DNA of 64,000 bases, from NCBI GenBank assembly GCA_964006375.1, contig OZ023267.1:85359406-85423405 (forward strand), written 5' to 3'. The DNA is from Tillus elongatus (taxonomy: Eukaryota; Arthropoda; Insecta; Coleoptera; Cleridae). This document shows positions 23,530 through 33,156 of this stretch, piece after piece (positions within the stretch are counted from its first letter, which is position 1; each line of letters starts with the position of its first letter). Position numbers and translations under genes: made by a program. The notes beneath the pieces are model-generated. The model did not search any database and was not told the origin of the DNA. It worked only from the letters and a program-made list of their open reading frames with translations.

Positions 23530-24398
23530 CAGGTTAAACTGCTCCCTGGTGTCGGTGATTGGTCATAGTCGCGGAAATAGCCCGACGTTAAAGAAACAAA
23601 ACAAAAACACACACACACTTTAGCAAATTTTGGAAAAAATATAATTTTCGTGTAACAGACCTACTAAAGACAAACTTTGAAAAAAAAAGCGAATTTTTGT
23701 GAAAGAGGTTATATGCGAATTTTCAGGTGAAAGTTTTTAAAAATTTTTCCAAACAAGCTTTCTGTGAATAATTATATCTTGGCAAGTGTGTAAATAACTT
23801 AAAAAGGTTCGTTTTTCAGGAAAAGCGGACCTGTTTTTCGATAACATTTAAAGTTTTTCTTTACTACCACTCGTTCAAACTTTCGTGAAAAGTTAAAAAA
23901 ACAACTTTGTACATTTTCCCTTTTTTCCAATTTTTAAGATTAGGTACATCGAGTTTTATGTACTTTTTCAGCAAATTTTTATGCAAAAGATATTTGGTCA
24001 AATTATTTAAGTGTTTCCGTGGAAATTTTGAAATCAGAGTATATCGTTGGTGGCCTCCTTGCAAAATATACACACTTTATTATCATATGTGTGTTTTAGC
24101 GAATGCTTTTAATTATAAAGTTTGTTCAACAGGGAAAAATGCTATACTTAGATAAGAAAACCGGCTATATAATAAACATAAAAAATTATTTGCCCTAACA
24201 CAAACAATTTGTCAAAGTAAAAATAAAATGTCAAGTGTACCTTGCCCGGTTAAGAATACTACATTATTTGATTTATTTCACTCTGCAACACTGCTTTTAT
24301 CTTAAAGTGTGGAGGGGGAAGAATCAGGGGTAGGTGGACTCAAAGGGAACGGTAAACATATAAGGCACTTTGAGCCCGGACCCAAACTGAACGGTACA

Positions 24399-24400
<2 letters not shown>
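23530..24400. other. No gene; AT-rich flank of errantivirus remnant
   Basis: This is AT-rich, with a short CA run near 23,608. No gag or LTR could be recognised. Confidence 0.4.

Positions 24401-24474
<74 letters not shown>
24401..24474. repeat. (TA)n microsatellite
   Basis: About 74 bp of TA repeats, not inside an EEP copy. Confidence 0.95.
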
Positions 24475-24479
<5 letters not shown>

Positions 24480-24499
24480 ATATACCTTTTCATGATAAC

Positions 24500-24950
24500 A
24501 CCTTTCGCGAGTTAACTTTCTTGTTAACACACTTGAATTTTTAAAAGAATTTATTGATTATAGTTTAAAAAATAATAAAAATGATAAAGAAACATTCTGA
24601 CAACCTAAAAGAGACTATAACAATATATGAATGTCCGTCCGTGGTCTGGTAACTTCCATATATAGTCTCTGGTGTGGCGTGGACCGAGAGGCGGTTTCCA
24701 CACTAGGTTACTGTTTTGAAGGTGGCTGGTTGCTGAGTTGAAGGTGATCTAGGCAGGTGGCCGTTTGCTGAGTTGGTCTAGTTGTTTACCCATCCACGAA
24801 TAGTCATTCTAATTGCGCTGCATTAATCCTATCGTCAGCGACCTTGGGTGTTGAATCGGGATTTATACTTCTTATATACAACGTATATAAGAGGTGGCCA
24901 TCGTTATCTCCTCTACCGTTTAGAGAACAAAGCCTATGGTCCGTTCCGAA
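24500..24950 (-). repeat. Possible errantivirus LTR remnant
   Basis: This lies directly downstream of env remnant 2. The outer edge near 24,514 has AGTTAAC-like sequence, as in gypsy-type LTR ends, and there is a TATATATGGAAG on the minus strand near 24,660. A purine-rich AGAGGAGATAACG lies near 24,910 on the minus strand. No second LTR was found, so this is tentative. Confidence 0.3.
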
Positions 24951-24952
24951 TA

Positions 24953-26405
24953 GTCATCGGGAAGTGGTTGGTTTGGAGTCAGCAGTTTTCTTTTTTGACT
25001 TCTGCAAGATGTATCTTGAAGTTATTGTGATTATTGTTATTACTATCACAATGTATAATATAATTGTCCATACACTACGGTGGTATATGGGCAAATTGAT
25101 GGTTTCTGGACTTCTGTTATTGATTTATTGTAACTGGGATTTGATATTGTTCAAGTCGTGCAGTGGGACATTTTTTAATTTTATTTCTGGTAATTTGCCT
25201 GGGAAGATGGGTGCTTTATTTGTTACCAATTCTATGGTTGGGAGATTGTTGTGTTTCCGATGCCATTTGTACTGAGCTGAATCTTTCGTTATTGATGATA
25301 AGTTGGCATTTGGGTTTCAGAGTGGCCAGTTTTGTTCAGCTGACTATTTTGGTTTCTTCGCAGCTAAGTTTGATCTTCGTTTCTTCTGGTGCCACTATTA
25401 TGTATTGTGTATTGCCATATTTAGAGACTGTTGTTTTTGTTATTTTGACCAGTTCTTGTTTGCAATTGTTTATTGGTTTCTGGAAGTTGATCAGTTTAAT
25501 TTCGCATGGGTTGTTGTCGTTTAGTGCTGTCGGGTTGTCATTTTCACAAAAGTATGTTTGGTCTTTTAGATTCCTACACTTTTCGTTTCTGTAAGCGCTA
25601 AGGATTAGTTACTTGTTTCTAACGATAATCATTTTAAAGTATACGGATATTTAGGGACTGATAATGCATAGAATTGATAATAAATATAGTCTGGTTTGTC
25701 TACTAAAGGACATTTGGAATATAATTTTAAAGTCAATTTGAACTGTTTTTATTTAAAATATTTTTTCGCAAAGTCGGGTTTTATTATTAATTTTTATTTT
25801 GAGACATGGGAGGTTTTCAATGGTTTCTAATTCTTTTGATATTATCTTTGGTATGGTACGTGTATAATTTTGAAAATGTAATTGCAATATCATATTTAGT
25901 ACATTGTTTAACAAATAACAGATATGTGTGAGTAATTCCAAATGTTGTACTCTATGAAAATTCGTTAGTTGGTCGCTTTTTAGACTATCTATTGTTTATT
26001 CCAAATCGTTTATTCTCGCTACTATGGCTTCTTGGTTATGGTTCAGGTTGCCTATTGTTTTATTAAACTCTGCTATAGCATCATTAGTGATGTTTGTGAC
26101 CTAAAAAGTTGATGTACTTGATTTTGCTCTTTTCTCATAATTTCGAGAGCTTTATATATTCTGTCGCCGTCATCCGCATCTAAGTTCCCAGTTATTGATT
26201 TGAATGTAGATCCTCCTCCTTTGTTCCTAATTGTTGTTGGAAATATTCGATAAAATGTGTCATCAATATTGCTAATGGTGAAATTAATGGTTAAAATAAC
26301 ATTTTTATATTCCAACTTGTACTCTGCATTCGTTAGGCTTAGTATGTTGTCGAAGTAAGTTTTTAGTCCGTTAAAGTCGTCGTATAGTTGTTTCAAGTAT
26401 GTATA
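24953..26405 (-). pseudogene. Errantivirus env remnant 2, from a different element
   Basis: In several minus-strand frames there is STFKSITGNLDADDGDRIY (about 26,190), matching the conserved segment of env remnant 1 but clearly diverged. A middle part follows at 25,941-25,753, then a cysteine-containing ectodomain (CEIKLINFQKPINNCKQE, about 25,500) and a membrane segment VWTIILYIVIVITIITITS near 25,070-25,015. It ends at 24,953. At least three frame changes or stops make it inactive. The hydrophobic plus-strand ORFs at 24,844-25,594 are shadows of it. Confidence 0.7.
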
Positions 26406-26429
26406 TGAATCATTCTCTATTATTCGTTA

Positions 26430-26885
26430 TCTGAAAAGGCTTGTCCTAGTTTACAGATAGATACTGATTGGACAGAAATATCGGATTCATGCTACATGTG
26501 GCGTGCGTCAGGACCAACACTGTGGTACGATAAGCTCTTTGGTCTGGAGTCCGTAAACAACACGGCTATTATAGGATATGCAGATCATTTGGCGGTGATT
26601 GTAAGCGGAGTAAATAAGGGTGACCTAGAGAATAATATCAACTGGTCAGTGGCAAGGGTGCAAAACTGGATGGAAAATAGTGGTCTCCGACTTGAGCCTC
26701 ACAAAACTGAAAGTATAGTGCTAGTGGGACGAAGAACACTGGGAACAGTAATCGTCAAGTTGGGGAATGCAGAGATTTGTGGTTTTATCACTTTATGGTG
26801 TCCAGCAACGTTAACAAGGGTAGGGCGGATACTGGATCCAAAAGTGAAGAGAAAAAAAAAACGAGCGTGAAGCCTACGGTCGGCT
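26430..26885 (+). pseudogene. R1-like LINE reverse transcriptase fragment and 3' UTR
   Basis: The plus-strand ORF (26,496-26,870) contains GPTLWYDKLF, then IIGYADHLAVIVSGVN and VQNWMENSGLRLEPHKTE. These are RT motifs of the R1 clade. The catalytic YADD is YADH, so the second metal-binding Asp is lost. At about 26,775 the sequence jumps to the LINE 3' UTR (GGTGTCCAGCAACGTTAACA), so an internal deletion joins RT to the tail. Histone spacer follows directly. Confidence 0.8.
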
Positions 26886-27345
26886 ACTTATAATAGACGT
26901 TCCGCCGTGAGAACCGTAGCAACGTCTGTGCGAAATTACCAGTAAATCGTATGAGCGTTCGTTGCGAGTGCCGAGTATAGGACGTTTTAGGGACAACAAA
27001 GTAGGCGGAGTCTCACCTGGGCGCTGACTTGGCTGCGGCTACACTGTGAACTATGCTTGCTCTTCACGATATTTCGAACTTCTCAAATTGGCAAATAAAA
27101 TAACAGACAAGAAGGGCATGGTGTCATTTCGATCGACACACTTCAGAGGGCAAAATAATAATGGAGAAGAAAAAAAAAAGGTTCTCATGAGTGAAATGTG
27201 GCGTTGGTCAAACAATAGCTAATTGCGATTAGGTTACGGATCGAGCATTTATAATGTTTGTCAATTTGTGACTCTTTAAAGAGCCTACTTTTTTCTCTCC
27301 AAGTTTTCCGTCTAATGCGACGCAATTGAAAGGCACACGTTTATT
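26886..27345 (-). repeat. Histone spacer family A downstream of H2B copy 3
   Basis: Nearly identical to 1-443. On the minus strand a stem-loop GGCTCTTTAAAGAGTC lies at 27,270-27,285. The stem is preserved but the loop differs from the histone consensus. Confidence 0.8.
27270..27285 (-). terminator. Histone 3' stem-loop of H2B copy 3 (altered loop)
   Basis: The six-base stem is as in copy 1, but the loop reads TTAA where copy 1 has TTTC. It lies about 65 bases after the H2B stop. Confidence 0.7.
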
Positions 27346-27348
27346 TAT

Positions 27349-27716
27349 TTACTTCGAGCTGGTGTATTTGATAACTGGCTTGGTGCCTTCGCTCACTGCG
27401 TGTTTGGCGAGTTTACCGGGCAGAAGGTGCCTGACGGTGGCCTCGATCTCCCGGCTGGTTATCGTGGATCTGTTGTTGTAATGAGCGAGCCTGGAGGCTT
27501 CGGCAGTGATGCGCTCCAATATGTCGTTGACGAAGCTCTCCATTATGCTTATGGCGTTGATCGAGATACGGGGTCGGGATGTACTTGCTTCAGCATTTTG
27601 TAAATATAAATTGCGTAGCACTTCTTCATCCTCCGCTTATTTTTGTCGCCCTTGGAGTTGTTCTTCTGGGCCTTGCAGTTCTTCTTGATAACTTTACCTC
27701 TAGCCTTCGGTGGCAT
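27349..27716 (-). pseudogene. Histone H2B, copy 3 (frameshift after helix 1)
   Basis: From ATG 27,716 the first frame encodes the basic tail and first helix ([15 protein letters not shown]). A second frame takes over near 27,560 with [21 protein letters not shown] through to [10 protein letters not shown]. The shift lies in the loop after helix 1, at the same place as in copy 2. This is the most H2B-like of the three copies. Confidence 0.9.
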
Positions 27717-28200
27717 CTTGTCGTACAATATACAGAACAAGCGTCGGAACGATAGTGACGGTCCGCTTTCGTTTTTCTTTGGTCTGTAACTATATTTTTC
27801 GGTTGTTGCTTCCGTAACTTTACATGGCTTGTTTTCGGATTTTGTGTTGCCAACTTCTATCGATAAAGGCATACCGCAATGACCACACCACTTTCAGAGG
27901 TGGCACGGCAGTGTATGTTCAAACAAATATTTATCACCTTTTTCTCAGTTCGTAGTTTAACGTAGTTCACAGTGCAGCCGCAGACAAGTCAGGTTGTTTT
28001 ATCAGTTTTTCACATCTACCTTTTTGTGTAAAATGGACTCGGGAGTCACATTCCCTAGACAAAACAGTTGCTACAATGTTTGATGTCCCTATTAGAGATG
28101 ACCCATGATTCAATTTTGACGGAGTAGCTTTTTTAATTGTTAATAGTTTTTAAAAATACAAACTACAGGCTTACGAAAGCTGAAATATGAATTGGAATAG
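27717..28200. other. H2B upstream spacer, copy 3
   Basis: Shared with 798-1,364, with a deletion near 27,845. No gene. Confidence 0.5.
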
Positions 28201-28209
28201 TGAGCCCGA

Positions 28210-28408
28210 GTGTACTCACTCGGCTGCTGCCTGGTTTTTCTCTGTTGTTTACAAAACCTACATCACTATGTGTGTTGCTATCTGTAGACGATTGTGATGT
28301 TAGAATATTGAACATACTTATTTTTAAAATAATTTAAGAATGAACTGCTTTGTTTCTTTGTAAGTTTACATTGAAATCACCAAAAATCAACGTATTCTGG
28401 CATCCGCT

Positions 28409-28501
<93 letters not shown>

Positions 28502-28600
28502 TAGATATGATGGTGGTATATATAGATGGTGGTTTGTATATTACACAAAATCCAAAGTTTCGTAATAGTTTTCAAACAAAATTTTAAATTCATCTGATTT
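28210..28600 (-). pseudogene. EEP domain fragment, copy 3
   Basis: Counterpart of 1,365-1,800 with the (TA)n tract at the same point. Small indels break the frame more than in copy 1; the minus-strand segment 28,411-28,593 is open only through the TA run. Confidence 0.5.
28412..28499. repeat. (TA)n microsatellite inside EEP copy 3
   Basis: About 88 bp of TA repeats. Confidence 0.95.
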
Positions 28601-28789
28601 TAAATTATTCCTGATGTATATCGTAGCACCACATTCAGGTATCTGAATATCATCCTGCTGAGTTGTCGAAGATTCAACAAGTAGTATAATAGATGCTCAG
28701 AAATAGCATTCATCTGCAATAATATCCTTCATATGTGCTTTTAAAGACGTTTAGGCAAATTACACTCAAGTAAGATGAAAAAAAATCTT

Positions 28790-29200
28790 GTATAAAGTGC
28801 AGCGTCATTTTTACAGGCCTCTAAGCAAATGTATTAATTAATTTCACTTTTCACAAGGTCTTTATTATTCTACTTTAAAGGAACTTTAAAGGTTTCTTTA
28901 TCCTTCCTAAAATTTTTTGTCTGAAAGGAAGACCGAAAGGAGGGTCTTATTTGCAAGAAAGATCAGCAGGAGCAAGTACGATAGATAATAAAATAATTTA
29001 GGTATTTCCGCCGATCCAAATATGTTAATTTTTTCGTTGTTTAATGTTAGTGACCAACTACCTGCACAAGAATATAAGCAGAGATATAGATGTAAGATAT
29101 ATAGGATCATTTATAACTCTGATGACGTTAAATCGGTTAGGGAAACGATCGTCTGGTTTCTTTAAATATATTGTAGTTATTTGAGTTCTCCAAGTGTACG
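28790..29200 (+). repeat. Repeat family B, copy in right arm
   Basis: Matches 2,030-2,460 directly and 17,210-17,650 inverted. Confidence 0.75.
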
Positions 29201-29439
29201 TGTCTTCATAATACTACCTGTTTTTCATTATTTTAGTCCTTTAGGTTTCTACCTTATCTACAATTAAACCTTCTAACTTTTGTCATTGATAAATGAGATG
29301 ACGGTTACATTCAGTTTTGTTGATATTTTGAGTGCCAGTCACTATGAGTTTGACTTCATTTCGTATATTTTTAACTAAGCTATACAATTTATTTGTTCGA
29401 TAAACATTTCTATACTAAGCAGTAGGCAGGCATGTATGA

Positions 29440-30010
29440 CATATGTAGCTTTACTAGGCGGTAACGTCTGCTTCTTTCAGTTCTTCAATGATTGATTGAA
29501 TTTAGTTGTTATGAGCATTATTATCAGCTACTTGAGAAGGTACTAGAACTCTAAGTCTATCAACTAGCTCATTGATGTCATCCCCATTCACATATTTTAT
29601 TTGCTTGTTATTTTGTATCATCCCCTTGTTAGTGCTGATTTTTGTATCATTTACATTGTGAATTCTAGGTTGAGTTTTTGTTTTAAGTTAAGATGTGTGT
29701 CGTCACCAAAACCGTGAGGAGTTGAGGGTGTTCCGCTCAAGGATTTGTCATTCGTTTCGTTAGAGTTAGATACTTTTATGAGAAAAATTAGTTCACCCAT
29801 GCGGATTGTATTTAACTTTATAAACACTGTTTGATCCTAGAATATCTTTATAGTGTCGAAGATCGTCATATGCCTTAGGCCTTTACATAAAAACCAATTC
29901 TAGCAAACAATATATTTCATCTAGTTTAATTTCATCATTAATCTCTGTTTAAAGGATGCAAAAGTGATTTCGAATGTTTTCAGCAAGTTTTGTTTTGTGT
30001 TGTACTAAAA
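29440..30010 (-). pseudogene. NELVDRLR-motif protein remnant, inverted copy
   Basis: Reverse complement of 16,400-16,960. The same motifs are read on the minus strand near 29,590-29,480. Confidence 0.5.
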
Positions 30011-30149
30011 TCTTTTGCTTGATATTTTTCTCTTCTCACGTCCATCTCTCTAAAGTTTTTTGTTTCAAACAAGTTGGTTCTTGGTTTGATGTAAACCACC
30101 TGTTAGTTGGTTACCGTGCTAGGAATACAAACTGTTTGGCGGTTTAAGG

Positions 30150-30350
30150 TATACTAGCTTTGAGTTGGTTTTCTGTCTACCTATCTATTGTTAGTCGTCT
30201 ATCGCAACAGCTGTTGGCCAGCTTTGTGTCTATTACTATAGCTGTTAGACAGCTACTAGTTTGACACAACAGCTGTTAGACAGCTGTCGCCTGATACTGT
30301 ATACCTCTAATTTCAAAGGCTATATAAGAGAGCTTTTGAGCAGTTTGTTA
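30150..30350 (+). promoter_or_regulatory. DJR promoter region, right locus
   Basis: TATA (GGCTATATAAGAGAGC, about 30,318) with upstream AACAGCTGTT and CTGTTAGACAGCTG motifs at 30,205-30,290. Confidence 0.6.
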
Positions 30351-30354
30351 ATAT

Positions 30355-30835
30355 GCATAAATAGAAATTGCTCCAATTTGATTGGCGCAGCAGATGCAAA
30401 TAAACTTTAATGCTTACCATTTACCCGAAACAATGTTATACAACAGCAATTATTAACGTCGATAACTATGGATAAAAAGGTTTATATACCATATAGAAAA
30501 TGGGAAGTGTATGAATTACCGAATCTCACTAATTCGACTAAAGGCTTGTGGTCCATTAAGACTTCTTCAAACACTGAACGACCTAGATTTCTTATTGTGA
30601 GATTGCAACCTGATCGTTACAATTACGTTAGAAAATACATCAACATTATAAAATATAATCGGGATATAAGACTTCAATTAAATTCTAAAGAAATCCCCAC
30701 AGGAGGTCTTAGTTTGACTTTAACCCAGTAAATTACATCAAGCGTTCGTATGATGGTATAGAACCTACACCTACCTTGGATTATAAGACATTTACAAAAT
30801 ATCCCATGTTTGTATGGAATCGCTGTACCTGGAGC
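30355..30835 (+). pseudogene. Double-jelly-roll capsid-like protein fragment, right locus
   Basis: The best-preserved DJR copy. One plus-strand frame (30,468-30,731) reads MDKKVYIPYRKWEVYELPN, then LWSIKTSSNTERPRF, IVRLQPDRYN and LQLNSKEIPTGGL. A second frame continues with YDGIEPTPTLDYKTF and KYPMFVW. The C-terminal half is absent. At 30,840 the sequence turns directly into an inverted promoter region, so the second DJR arm seen at 15,005-15,480 has been lost here. Confidence 0.7.
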
Positions 30836-30839
30836 GATC

Positions 30840-31055
30840 AAATACAAACATATGTATACAGTATCACGACAGACCGCTGTCTAACAGCTGTCCAACTGCT
30901 GTCGTGTGAAACTAGTAGCTGTCTAACATCAGTAGTGTTAGACACACAGCCGTCCAAGAACTGTGGTGATAGGCAACTAACAATAGATAGGTAGAGAGAC
31001 AACCCACTCAAAGCTAATATACATTAAAACACCAAACAGTTTGTCTCTCTTAGCA
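30840..31055 (-). promoter_or_regulatory. Inverted DJR promoter array without its gene
   Basis: Reverse complement of 14,785-14,960, with the CTGTCTAACAGCTGTCC-type motifs. The TATA box is deleted, so this copy is unlikely to work as a promoter. Confidence 0.55.
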
Positions 31056-31109
31056 CGGTAACAACAAGATATTATTTTAGTAAAGCATAAAACAAAACTT
31101 GCTGAAAAC

Positions 31110-31440
31110 ATTCGAAAGAGTCACTTGATGCTTAACCCTGATAGAGCCTACAATTATGAAGAGTTGCATCATTTATACAAACACTTAGACTTCAATAATG
31201 ATGAAATTCAACTAAAATACTAAAATAGAAGGTTTGCTAGAATTGGTTTTTATGCAACTAACTATTTTATGTGATTCCAACTAAACTCCACTATGCGTTC
31301 TACCATAACCAAAACTGCTGCCACTGCTTCTTCACTAAACTTCTTCTACCTCTAATGTTTAGTAACAAACATGTTCTTAAATTTATTTTTAATATTGGCG
31401 CTTGCTTAATTAATTATTGGCAATAGAGATAACTTACGAA
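31110..31440 (+). pseudogene. Fragment of an unidentified conserved protein, copy
   Basis: The plus strand reads YNYEELHHLYKHLDFNNDE, the counterpart of 14,380-14,784. Its role is unknown. Confidence 0.4.
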
Positions 31441-31449
31441 AGAGACGAA

Positions 31450-32110
31450 AATAGAAGAAACGAAAAAAAGGAGCAAGCACCGAAACAATGCTGCAGTGGC
31501 AGCGAGAATGGGAACAGTAGAAGTCAACATCCCAGTTGACAAAGAGGCTCATCCCACATATATAGACATGGATATCGAGACAGCATTGGAATGTGGGTTA
31601 TTATTTTACCCAATTTCTGTCAGGTCATGGGCGTTTCAGGTCTTACCTGAGTAAAACGAAAATAGTTGACACATAAGAATGTACCTATGTGGTGATAGAA
31701 ATATGCCAGAACACACCGTTTTTGAGTGCGCAAGTTGGCCGCAAATGAGAGAACAAATGTAAATAATATTGGCAGAAATGTAACAGCAGATAATGTGGTG
31801 GAGCATAGGCTGGGAAGTGGAAGGGTGTGGAATACTGTGGGAATAGAAGTCGTAGAAATTACGAAGTCAAAGGAGGATAAAGACAGGATGTAGAAGTTTT
31901 TAAAACAACAAGAGTTAGGGACGTGGTGAAGCAATGCCAGCGAGTGGTTTACGCCACAACTCTAGGTTTCAAGTGGGTGTTTAGTGGGTAGTCTCGACCT
32001 GGAGGGAAGGGGAGTCTGGTTTCCAGCAACGTTAACAAGGGTAGGGCGGATACTGGATACATAAGTGACGAGAGAAAAAAACAAGCGTGAAGTCTACGGT
32101 TGGTTACCTG
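31450..32110 (+). pseudogene. R1-like LINE 3' end, copy c
   Basis: Same structure as copy a: PEHTVFECASWPQM, an in-frame stop, then the 3' UTR ending in AAAAACAAGCGTG before histone spacer. Confidence 0.65.
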
Positions 32111-32812
32111 TAATTGACGCTCCACCGTGAGAACCGCAGTAACGTCTGTGTGAAATTACCACTAAATAGTATGAACGTTCGTTGGGAGTTTCGCCTATAC
32201 GATGTTTTAGGGTCTACAAACTAGGTGGGTGCTGACTTGACTGCGGCTGCACTGTGAACTACACTGGCTCTTCACGATATTTCGAAGTACTCAAATTGTT
32301 AAATACAATAACAGACAAGAAGGGCATAGTGTCATTTCGATCGACACACTTTAGAGGGCAAAATAATAATTGAGAAGAAAGAACGTATACACGTTCGTTG
32401 CGAGGCCGCCTATAGGATGTTTTAGGGACAACAAAGTAGGTGGAGTCTTATCTGGGCGCTGACTTGGCTGCAGCTGCACTGTGAACTACGCTGGCTCTTC
32501 ACGATATTTCGAACTACTCAAATTGGCAAATACAATAACAGATAAGAAGGGCGTGATGTCATTTCGATAGACACACTATATATAATAATATCCTTCAAAT
32601 GTGCCTTTAAAAACTGAACGTTTTCGAAAATTATAGTGAAGTAAGATGGATAATATTGTGTAAAGTTCAGCGTTATTTTTACAGGCCTGTTAGCAAATGC
32701 ATTAATTAACTTCAGTTTTCACAATGTCTTCACTTTTATGCTTTGGAAGAACTTTAGAGATTCCTTCATCCTTCCCAAATCCAGATATTGTAGTGTAGAT
32801 GGTTCCTAATTG
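32111..32812 (+). repeat. Histone spacer A (two partial units) then family B, cut by the NUMT
   Basis: Spacer units occupy 32,111-32,585 and family B 32,590-32,812. The inverted copy at 13,000-13,700 shows the undisturbed continuation. Here it stops at GTAGATGG, and mitochondrial cox1 sequence starts. Confidence 0.8.
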
Positions 32813-32923
32813 AGACCGAATTAATAAACTTAGGGATGTTCCTACTATTCCGGCTCAAGCACCAAAAATAAAAAATAAAGTTCCAATGTCCTTATGGTTT
32901 GTTGAAAATAATCACTTATTCGT
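32811..32923 (-). pseudogene. cox1: cox1, 5' fragment
   Basis: With the insect mitochondrial code the minus strand reads WLFSTNHKDIGTL, then FGAWAGMVGTSLSLLI and QLGT. This is the N-terminus of cytochrome c oxidase subunit I. It is cut after QLGT by the NUMT end. The rest of the gene is at 54,076-55,468. Confidence 0.95.
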
Positions 32924-32926
32924 TTA

Positions 32927-32989
32927 GATAAAATGGCTGAGATTAAGCCGTAAATTGTAAATTTACTTACGAATTTAAATTCTTTTATC
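32927..32989 (+). tRNA. trnY: mt tRNA-Tyr (GTA), NUMT copy
   Basis: The acceptor stem GATAAAA pairs with TTTTATC. The anticodon loop contains TTGTAAA. It lies between cox1 and trnC, as expected. Confidence 0.9.
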
Positions 32990-33053
32990 AATCTAAATAT
33001 TCAATTATGATTTTAAATTGCAAATTTAAAGGTAAATTTAAATTTTTTAGATT
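32990..33053 (+). tRNA. trnC: mt tRNA-Cys (GCA), NUMT copy
   Basis: Acceptor AATCTAA pairs with TTAGATT. Anticodon loop TTGCAAA. Confidence 0.88.
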
Positions 33054-33082
33054 TTAAATGAAATGTTTATTCATGTAAGTGA

Positions 33083-33156
33083 AGGATCTCTCTAAGGCTT
33101 AGAGAGTCTCTATTTCCAGCTTTGAAGGTTGGTAATTTAGGTTTAACTTAAATCCT
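33083..33156 (-). tRNA. trnW: mt tRNA-Trp (TCA), NUMT copy
   Basis: Acceptor AGGATTT pairs with AGATCCT. Anticodon loop CTTCAAAG. It is long (74 bp) because the T arm is an extended hairpin (CTCTCTAAG with TTAGAGAG). Confidence 0.85.

Noticed and set aside
24302..24530. Tyr-Ile repeat ORFs over (TA)n tracts
   Set aside because: TA repeats encode Tyr-Ile in open frames on both strands. There is no independent coding evidence.
24844..25594. Hydrophobic plus-strand ORFs resembling membrane proteins
   Set aside because: They lie opposite the env remnant 2, whose cysteine-rich and membrane motifs read on the minus strand. The codon pattern explains the shadow.
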